A stretch of 64,000 nucleotides of DNA, taken from positions 8,566,941 through 8,630,940 of the forward strand of contig JASFXZ010000028.1 of the NCBI GenBank assembly GCA_032209605.1. The letters are read 5' to 3'. Numbering within the stretch: the stretch's first letter is position 1; each line of letters opens with the position of its first letter. Shown here piece by piece: positions 56,694 to 64,000 of this stretch. Under the pieces are notes generated by a model. It was not told where the DNA came from. It did not search any database and was given only the letters and a program-made list of their open reading frames with translations. Origin of the DNA: Mactromeris polynyma (lineage: Eukaryota; Mollusca; Bivalvia; Venerida; Mactridae). The position numbers and the translations under genes were made by a program.

Positions 56694-56845
56694 CAGTCGT
56701 ACCTCATTTATTCTATCTGAATACTTGGTATTATCCAAAAGAAATCTCTTAATATGTATCTTCTAAGGCACATCAAATATAAATTGGTTAGTCATTCGGA
56801 ATAAAATTTCCGACCTGATGAATTCAAATGAACGAGGTGTGACTG
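56694..56845. mobile_element. Pogo/Tigger-like miniature element
   Basis: CAGTCGTACCTCATTTATTC ... GAACGAGGTGTGACTG; relative of 38505-38732. Confidence 0.65.
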
Positions 56846-57750
56846 TAATTATAAGAAAGCTTATTGACTATTCGTCAAACGATTAACATTTGTTCTTACA
56901 AGATGATTTTGGCAAGATTTGTTTCTCGGAATACTTGTAAGGATCAGTAATACTTACACGTTTAAGTGTACACCCTTTTCACTTTTTATGTCCATGTATA
57001 TAAAGATTTGTTTCAAATTTGTATTATTCATTCAATCTTGAGTTACTTCCCTTAGATTGAATCCTCTCGCTATTCCTGCTGTGACTGTCATCAATCATTG
57101 TCTTATTGTTAACTTGTTTTCGTCTATTTGATATTCGCTGATATTGTTTGAATGAAAGAATGTTGACTGAAGTTTTTGTGTTTGTTGTTTTATATTTCTT
57201 GCCAACATAAAATCTAGGTCAAGATTGAAACTGGGTATCTTTAAATATGACGATTACAGCGGATCAAAATGTCAACTTCTGTCGATTCAGAAACAAGATG
57301 GCGGCCATCGCAAAATTTTTATCGTGGGATTGATCTCGGAAAAATATCTCGCCTGTCGTTCAAACAAATCTAAACACACATAGTTTGACTTCTATTTTTA
57401 GACAGATCTCAGGTTCACAAAAGAATTAAGTTTCTGCTAAAACTCAACTTCAAATTATTTCTTCCAAAATTCGAAAGAGTTGTTAGACCTTCTTTTTATT
57501 GAATGTTTAACGTTCATGTATATTGACCTTTTCAGTAGTTTTCTGGAAAATACAAATATATTTTAAACTCACATTTTCCATCGCTTAAATATAGAAGAAA
57601 ATGGAGTTGAGTTAATCCTCAGTTAATTGAGTTCAAAATTATTGGGTTTTCTTGAATTATGCTGTCAGTAATGATCAGAAAGTAATGAACGTGGGGTCTG
57701 ATTAGAAAGTATAACCATACTTGTGTTACATCCACATTGAAGTTGTGGTT

Positions 57751-57780
57751 TTACGAGGGTTGATCAGAAAGTATGGCTTC
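57751..57780 (+). mobile_element. Mariner-like terminal sequence
   Basis: TTACGAGGGTTGATCAGAAA GTATGGCTTC resembles the termini of some mariner elements and the end at 29779-29798. No transposase follows. A short open frame from 57773 has no recognised motif. Confidence 0.4.
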
Positions 57781-57949
57781 TTCAGATCGGAAACCGCATG
57801 CTTCCGCATTCACATCGGAGCTGGAAAAAACAGCGACAATGGCCCTTATAATGTTGGTTGTTTCATTTAATCGTGTCCTTAATTTCTTAAAACATGTATG
57901 CAAGAAAAAGAATCTGCCAATGGTTTTGAATGCAGGTGGAAATGTTCAG

Positions 57950-58175
57950 GGTGAGCTATTGTGATCGCTCACCGTCCGTTTGTCTGTCCGTCTGTCAATA
58001 CTTTCCCAATATCTGACATAGTAATTATAGTAATTATTTTGAACATGCTGGTAATCAAAATTTAATCTTTGTGTGAGAATCTTTACTGCACCAAAATGTT
58101 GCCCCCTGTGACACAGAACCACAATACCAAACATTTATGGCGTCCAGGTGAGCGATTTAGGGCCATCATGGCCCT
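57950..58175. repeat. Dispersed repeat with GTGAGCGATTTAGGGCC end
   Basis: GTGATCGCTCACCGTCCGTT ... GGTGAGCGATTTAGGGCCAT CATGGCCCTCTTG, a recurrent non-coding type in this kind of genome. Gene-free on both sides. Confidence 0.5.
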
Positions 58176-58207
58176 CTTGCTTTGTGATAGATTTATCAAA
58201 TAAGTTA

Positions 58208-59440
58208 TGCATCATCTCCCCTTACTGACGTCATCCTGTAAGATGTAGTTCTGTAGAGACGATAATTACTCCTCTATTCTCAAAATGTCGCATTATCTCC
58301 CCTTACTGACGTCATCCTGTAAGATATAGTTCTGTAGAGACGATAATTACTCCTCTATTCTCAAAATGTGGCATTATCTCCCCTTACTGACGTCATCCTG
58401 TAAGATATAGTTCTGTAGAGACGATAATTACTCCTCTATTCTCAAAATGTGGCATTATCTCCCCTTACTGACGTCATCCTGTAAGGAGACAATAATTAAT
58501 CCTCTATTCTCAAAATGTGGCATTATCTCCCTTAATGACGTCATCCTGTAAGATATAGTTCTGTAGAGACAATAATAAATCATCTCTATTCTCAAAATGT
58601 CACATTATCTCCCCTTACTGACGTCATACTGTAAGATATAGTTCTGTAGAGACAATAATAAATCCTCTCTATTCTCAAAATGTCGCATTATCTCCCCTTA
58701 CTGACGTCATACTGTAAGATATAGTTCTGTAGAGACAATAATAAATCATCTCTATTCTCAAAATGTCGCATTATCTCCTCTTACTGACGTCATACTGTAA
58801 GATATAGTTCTGTAGAGACAATAATAAATCATCTCTATTCTCAAAATGTCGCATTATCTCCTCTTACTGACGTCATACTGTAAGATATAGTTCTGTAGAG
58901 ACAATAATAAATCCTCTCTATTCTCAAAATGTCGCATTATCTCCCCTTACTGACGTCATCCTGTAAGATATAGTTCTGTAGAGACAATAATAAATCCTCT
59001 CTATTCTCAAAATGTCGCATTATCTCCCCTTAATGACGTCATCCTGTAAGATATAGCTCTGTAGAGACGATAATAAATCATCTCTATTCTCAAAATGTTG
59101 CATTATCTCCCCTTACTGACGTCATACTGTAAGATATAGCTCTGTAGAGACGATAATAAATCCTCTCTATTCTCAAAATGTCACATTATCTCCCCTTACT
59201 GATGTCATCCTGTAAGATATAGCTCTGTAGAGACGATAATAAATCCTCTCTTTTCTCAAAATGTTGCATTATCTCCTCTTACTGACGTCATCCTGTAAGA
59301 TTTAGCTCTGTAGAGACGATAATAAATCCTCTCTATTCTCAAAATGTCACATTATCTCCCCTTAATGACGTCATACTGTAAGATATAGCTCTGTAGAGAC
59401 GATAATAAATCCTCTCTATTCTCAAAATTTCGCATTATCT
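58208..59440. repeat. 81-84-bp tandem array carrying 14 perfect TGACGTCA sites
   Basis: Units CATTATCTCCCCTTACTGAC GTCAT(C/A)CTGTAAGATATAG..., period 81 bp at the left (TGACGTCA at 58226, 58307, 58388) and 82-84 bp later. 14 units keep the CRE/ATF palindrome; one (about 59202) reads TGATGTCA. Confidence 0.92.
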
Positions 59441-59652
59441 TTTAAATCTCTGAATTTACGATGTGTCTTAAACTCTTAATACTTTATCGAAGAGAACATT
59501 ATTGTTTAACCAAGACGGTTTAGAAACGCGCAGATATTGCGTGTTCTCGCTCTTAGCGATACAGTAAAGCGAGGAATATGTAACATTTTGTTGTAAAAAT
59601 ATGGCAACTTTGTACAACTCATCGTATAGGTTTGAGTTTAACTTTTCATATA

Positions 59653-59841
59653 CAGTCAAACCTGTCTGTAAAGACCACCCATGGGAACAGCAAAATGTGG
59701 TCTTTGTTTACAGGTGGTCTCTATTAACAGATTAAATATCATTGAAGATGTTCTGATGGGAGATAAAATTTGTGGTCTTTGCAGACAGGTTTTGCAATAG
59801 TGGTCTTTGTTCGCAGGTGGTCTTAAACACAGGTTTGACTG
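59653..59841. mobile_element. CAGTCAAACCTGT miniature element, copy 2 (inverted relative to 48502)
   Basis: Same length and ends as copy 1, TA flanks, read in reverse. Confidence 0.85.
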
Positions 59842-60064
59842 TATAAGCAAATGATGAGGCTTTCCAAAATAGTCCAACCAGTACATGAACAGATCCGAGC
59901 ACCGTTTTATCGCAGAGGTCACGTACGTACTGTCTCCACGCTGAAATTTGAAAAAAAAAAAGATTTTTCTTTGCTGGTGCTGTAAGATATCTTCTGTGTA
60001 TTTATGCTTACTGAATCACAAGTTTCCATTTTTTGGTAGCCATAGCAACATATTTGAATAATAT

Positions 60065-60383
60065 TTCACTTAAGATTCGTGTTACCACTTATTCATAAAT
60101 GCGTTTTTGAATTCTACATGTAAGTGGTAACACGAATCTTATCTAGTTGACCATTTATTATGTTACTTAATAACTCAAATTCGCGAATTTCACTTAAGAT
60201 TCGTGTTACCACTTATTTATAAATGCGTTTTTGGCTTCTACATGTAAGTGGTAACACGAATCTTATCTAGTTGACCATTTATTATGTTACTTAATAACTC
60301 AAATTCGCGAATTTCACTTAAGATTCGTGTTACCACTTATTTATAAATGCAATTTTGGCTTCTAGATGTAAGTGGTAACTTAT
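60065..60383. repeat. 124-bp tandem repeat with internal hairpins, about 2.5 copies
   Basis: TTCACTTAAGATTCGTGTTA begins at 60065, 60189 and 60313. Each full unit contains TAAGATTCGTGTTACCACTTA and its exact reverse complement. Confidence 0.9.
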
Positions 60384-60459
60384 GTCTCAATAGGCTTGTA
60401 AATCCACACATAATACCCGAGGACTATTAAATATAGAACTATAGATATAAATAGAAACA

Positions 60460-60651
60460 GTGGGTTTTATTTTTTGAAATTTCATAAGAATATTGACATT
60501 GAATTTCACACAAAGAGCTTGTATGGTAGATAGCTGCCGATTGAAGGTTCTTGCCACCTGAAATAAGTTGAAAACGGAAATAAACACCAATATAATGGCT
60601 ACAAAAAAATAATGTCAATATTCTTATGAAATTTCAAAAAATAAAACCCAC
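60460..60651. mobile_element. Inverted-repeat element, 41-bp perfect arms
   Basis: 60460-60500 and 60611-60651 are reverse complements (GTGGGTTTTATTTTTTGAAA...). A 110-bp spacer lies between, with no coding content. Confidence 0.75.
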
Positions 60652-61031
60652 CTGTCGTAAATGAGTTCCGGTCTGTATCATTCCGACGGCTCGGGCGCGT
60701 TCTTCTTCAGTCATTCTCACCATGTTTTGTGTTTTTCAAAAAGGATTTTCATCAGCAATGACAAGTGTACACGAACACGTGCAAATATGTGTCCATGTCC
60801 CGCACGTGCAAAACGTGCTATAAACGTCAATACGCGTAAATCGATTAATTTCATAGCGAGCCGGCTAAAAAAAATCAATAATTCGCTGGATTACCTATTC
60901 AAATATCGGTATGTGAAATTTTGTGTGAATACATGCATTATTAGAAAAATAATAATACAATATAATATAAACTGACCGATTAGGAATTTTGTTGAGTGTA
61001 TATTGACAGCTTGCTTCCGTTATCGTCCACT

Positions 61032-61297
61032 GGGCCCGTATTCACAAACGTTTTAAGACTGAATCTCAGACTTAGACTTTAAAATTGCAAATATTAAATT
61101 TACAAGCATTTCGTTTTCATAATATTTAAACGGATAGTCTACATTTTTGCCTGAATATTTCTTGTTACTCACTCTACACTTTTGTCATGTTTTATCAAAA
61201 TATATTGTGTAACAATAATGTAGGAACAAAATGAAAAATTACCATTTTAAAGTCTAAGTCTGAGATTCAGTCTTAAAACGTTTGTGAATACGGGCCC
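61032..61297. mobile_element. Miniature element with about 52-bp inverted ends (GGGCCCGTATTCAC)
   Basis: GGGCCCGTATTCACAAACGT ... ACGTTTGTGAATACGGGCCC; arms run through TTTAAGACTGAATCTCAGAC. Transposon class not assigned. Confidence 0.85.
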
Positions 61298-61438
61298 TGG
61301 TATTTGGTCGCCAGCTTTATTTTACCCTAATCTATGGTCTTGAACTTCTTACTTAATCATCTATCTATACTTTTCATTTCAGCTATTACCTATTCACACC
61401 AAAAATGCATTTTCCTAACCTAAAGTACTGACAAAAAC

Positions 61439-61819
61439 AGGGGCGTAGCTAGCCCACTATTCATGTGGATTCATAATTGTGCCAGGGGGTCCGGGTGCAT
61501 GCACCCCCGCCCGCTCGAAAATTTTGAAAACAATGGTGCAATCTGGTGCATTCTGGGCGTTCTGAGGTGCTTTTTTTATAGTAAACGGAAAATTCTTGCG
61601 TCAATATCCCAGCTCGATTTCTGAGGATTTTTAATGCGGAGGGGGGGGGGGAGTCCTCAAGGGCTTTTTAGTATAGAAACGGCAAGGAACGTTTGATATG
61701 AGCATGTAAACTAGTCAAGTACGCATACTGCAACTTTGGCTGATTTTTTTTGATTTTTTTTGTGTCAGAATCATGTGGATTCAGCCGCGTACTCGCGTAT
61801 AGGCAGCTACGCGCCTGGA
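61439..61819. mobile_element. hAT-like element remnant (CAGGGGCGTAGCTAGC)
   Basis: CAGGGGCGTAGCTAGCC at the left and GGCAGCTACGCGCCTG at the right form imperfect inverted ends of hAT type. The centre is decayed; no clear duplication. Confidence 0.55.
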
Positions 61820-61942
61820 AACCGAACAAGTTTACCGCTGCATAGTCTGGTTCCCGTCGTACTGATACTGAAAACAGTACGATAACATAGTGAAAGGGGA
61901 AGAAACTCCAGACAAACCCCTGAAATGAAACTAACGAGTTGA

Positions 61943-61979
61943 TGACGTCACGTACATTGGCGCGAATTCAGTGACGTCA
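61943..61979 (+). promoter_or_regulatory. Two CRE palindromes upstream of gene C
   Basis: TGACGTCA at 61943-61950 and 61972-61979, with TTGGCGCG (E2F-like) at 61957 between them. They lie 77-113 bp before the ATG, in a probable proximal promoter or 5' UTR. CREB/ATF control is inference. Confidence 0.45.
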
Positions 61980-62055
61980 AACTCAACGATTTGTTATGAT
62001 TTTGCACTTCCGCCAAACGGTTTCTTTTGTTTAATTCCTCTGTTTGAAAGGAAAA

Positions 62056-62257
62056 ATGAAGCCGATTCATTTCATTGCTATTGGTGTCATACTATGCGTA
62101 AATGCTTTTGGATTCAGTATTATAAGTTCTATTGTGTATTGGTTAGATTTTAGTGGGAATGCCAATTCGGCTCAGTCGTATTCGGGCGTATACGTCGGTC
62201 TTTGGCGATCTTGCACCGGCTCTAGTCTTGGGCTTGTGTGTGTGGAGACAGAAAATG
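62056..62257 (+). CDS. Gene C exon 1
   Basis: 67 codons plus one base; ATG at 62056 preceded by AAAA. Contains the first membrane segment and the GLW...C...C loop. Confidence 0.85.
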
Positions 62258-63066
62258 GTAAGACACAGATTATAATATTCATTATCTAGACCCGTGCTTA
62301 GACTGAATAGTTCACTTTATATTCTATAGAGCTCTATATTAAATCACCCTAAACAGAAATGGGTTTGTTTCAATCATCATTATTAAAATTGTGTTTTTGT
62401 TGACCAGGCAGTTTATAATATTTGTGAATTAAACATAAATAGAAAATGTGGGATACAACGAATACACTAACCACTGTCTCACATCCAATTTAACACATCT
62501 GTATCAAAATTCATTAACAATAAGAAAATAAATGTCCAAAAGAATTAAAAGGGGTCGTTATTTTCAATGAACGTAACCCCGCCCACAGCGTGACGTATTG
62601 ATCACTTACATGGTATCCATTCGTAGAAACGTAAACCAGGTTTAGCATAAAATCCAATGCGTATTTAGACGATAAATAAATGCAAATACAACAAAGTTCC
62701 GTGCCTCGATTTTTTTTATTTGATTTTTCTTTTCAATTTTTTAAACTGACCCAGTATAATTTTCCATCAAATATCAAGACGCATTCTTAATGTCAGTAGT
62801 AATATTACAAAAAGAATGAATCCATTGAGATAAATCGCAGTCACATGTACATACAAAACATGCTTGAAACATCAATTCTTTTGTTGAAAGTCCATATAAG
62901 TATTTATTTTTCTATCCAGCAGATGATTGGCTTACAGCCGTGCAAGCCTTGACAACAATGGGGATTGTTTTACTTGGTATTGGATCGATTCTGGGATGTG
63001 TGTGCACAATCAAGGACAGCAACCTGAAGCTGGCCTATGCCTGGACATCAGCTATGTATCTAGCAA
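62056..63066 (+). CDS. Claudin/PMP22-like four-transmembrane protein, exons 1-2 (partial at 3' side)
   Basis: Exon 1 (62056-62257) starts MKPIHFIAIGVILCVNAFGF, a first membrane segment, then an extracellular loop with YVGLWRSCTGSSLGLVC. This is the W-GLW-C-C signature of claudins and related PMP22/EMP proteins. Exon 2 (62920-63066) gives WLTAVQALTTMGIVLLGIGS with a second membrane segment, then YAWTSAMYLA. Donors are ATG|GTAAGA and GCAA|GTAAGA; phases agree (1 to 1). The remaining two membrane segments lie beyond the window. Claudins seal or form pores in cell junctions, but invertebrate members are diverse, so only the family is assigned. The exon 2 acceptor is a CAGCAG tandem. Confidence 0.85.
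62665..62697 (+). repeat. Orphan SINE 3' tail
   Basis: GACGATAAATAAATGCAAAT matches the tail of the SINE at 49717-50010 (GACGATAAATAAACGCAAAT) without its body or head. Confidence 0.45.
62920..63066 (+). CDS. Gene C exon 2
   Basis: 49 codons, phase 1 in and out. Two acceptors (AG at 62918-62919 and 62921-62922) would give ENGADDW or ENGDDW; both keep the frame. Confidence 0.82.
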
Positions 63067-63299
63067 GTAAGAACATTCATATCTTATAATTTGGTATAAA
63101 ATCTTATAAACATTTAGTGTAACAAAATTCCGTCTGCATTAGAACAGGAAACTGTTGAGGAAAATACCACAATGACTCAATGAGCCATACAGACATAATC
63201 GGAAACTTGATGATAAATTCTAATTGTATGGAACATAAAGATAATTGTCTGATGTTACCTTAGACTCCCAGTCCAAATGATGTGGGTTTAAAAAATGAA

Positions 63300-64000
63300 A
63301 CAAAGGGATCTTTCGGCATTAACTGTCAGTGGTCACTGGTGTTAACACCAAAGTACCAATACTCAGCTTTAACTGTCATTGGTGTTCACACCAAGTACCA
63401 ATCCTCAGCTTTAACTGTCAGTGGTGTTCACACTAATGTACCAATACTCATTATTAACTCTCAGTGGTGTTCACACCAAGTACTAATACTCAGCTTTAAC
63501 TGTCAGTGGTGTTCACACTAATGTACCAATACTCAGCATTAACTGTCAGTGACGTTCACACCAATTTACCAATACTTAGCATTAACTGTCAGTGATGTTC
63601 ACACCAATTTACCAATACTCAGCATTAACTGTCAGTGGTGTTCACACCAATTTACCAATACTCAGCATTAACTGTCAGTGATGTTCACACCAATTTACCA
63701 ATACTCAGCATTAACTGTCAGTGATGTTCACACCAATTTACCAATACTCAGCATTAACTGTCAGTGATGTTCACACCAATTTACCAATACTCAGCATTAA
63801 CTGTCAGTGATGTTCACACCAGTTTACCAATACTCAGCATTAACTGTCAGTGATGTTCACACCAATTTACCAATACTTAGCATTAACTGTCAGTGATGTT
63901 CACACCAAGTTACCAATACTTAGCATTAACTGTCAGTGATGTTCACACCAGTTTACCAATACTCAGCATTAACTGTCAGTGATGTTCACACCAATTTACC
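63300..64000. repeat. 43-bp tandem array running off the window
   Basis: ACCAATACTCAGCATTAACT GTCAGTGATGTTCACACC units with a 43-bp period (63611, 63654), more diverged at the left. It lies in gene C intron 2. Open frames are artefacts. Confidence 0.92.

Noticed and set aside
56262..56740. Short open frames on both strands
   Set aside because: Explained by the long inverted ends of the PIF-like miniature element and adjacent chance frames.

Overview
This is eukaryotic nuclear DNA, AT-rich, with spliced genes, large repeat-filled introns and dense non-autonomous transposons. It is most likely from a mollusc, probably a bivalve. This is inferred from the HEPN-NACHT receptor type, the tRNA-derived SINEs, the CR1/jockey-like LINE remnants, the hAT, mariner and pogo-like miniature elements, and the many minisatellites. 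No species is named because the sequence alone does not settle it.

Three protein-coding genes can be supported, all on the + strand. Every splice junction was checked by hand for GT/AG and reading phase. (A) 19384-28043 is a five-exon gene for a NACHT-family (NLR-like, STAND NTPase) protein of about 1307 residues. In order it has an N-terminal 2A-like peptide (GVEPNPGP), a DZIP3-like HEPN domain whose RNNVAH motif is split by an intron, a heptad-repeat spacer made by an in-frame 21-bp minisatellite, a NACHT domain with intact Walker A and B, and a leucine-rich C-terminal region. (B) 35199-53955 is a 15-coding-exon gene for a C2H2 zinc-finger protein of about 1028 residues with about 18 fingers. 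Two of its 5' splice sites lie inside in-frame tandem duplications (three copies of 60 bp, nine copies of 36 bp). (C) 62056-63066 holds the first two coding exons of a claudin/PMP22-like four-transmembrane protein that runs off the window. Two perfect CRE palindromes lie just upstream.

Layout: 1-14.5 kb is gene-poor. It holds a 79-bp minisatellite, dispersed repeats, a LINE 3' end, a 56-bp satellite with a SINE inserted in it, miniature elements, and a 139-bp perfect inverted repeat abutting a 96-bp perfect palindrome. 15-19 kb holds a LINE relic and a deleted BED-finger hAT element with its target duplication. 19.4-28.6 kb is gene A, with a 2-kb, 32-bp minisatellite in intron 2. 28.7-35 kb holds a 17-bp minisatellite, a mariner relic, a LINE fragment and a nested hAT-like element. 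35-54 kb is gene B, whose introns carry minisatellites and many miniature elements. 54-62 kb holds minisatellites, an array of CRE-type palindromes, inverted-repeat elements and hAT/PIF-like miniature elements. 62 kb to the end is gene C, followed by a 43-bp tandem array.

The three genes show no sign of acting together. Gene A fits innate immune sensing, gene B transcriptional regulation and gene C cell junctions or membranes, each by family inference only. The strongest lead is gene A: a 2A-type translational-skipping/signal peptide joined to a HEPN-NACHT receptor.
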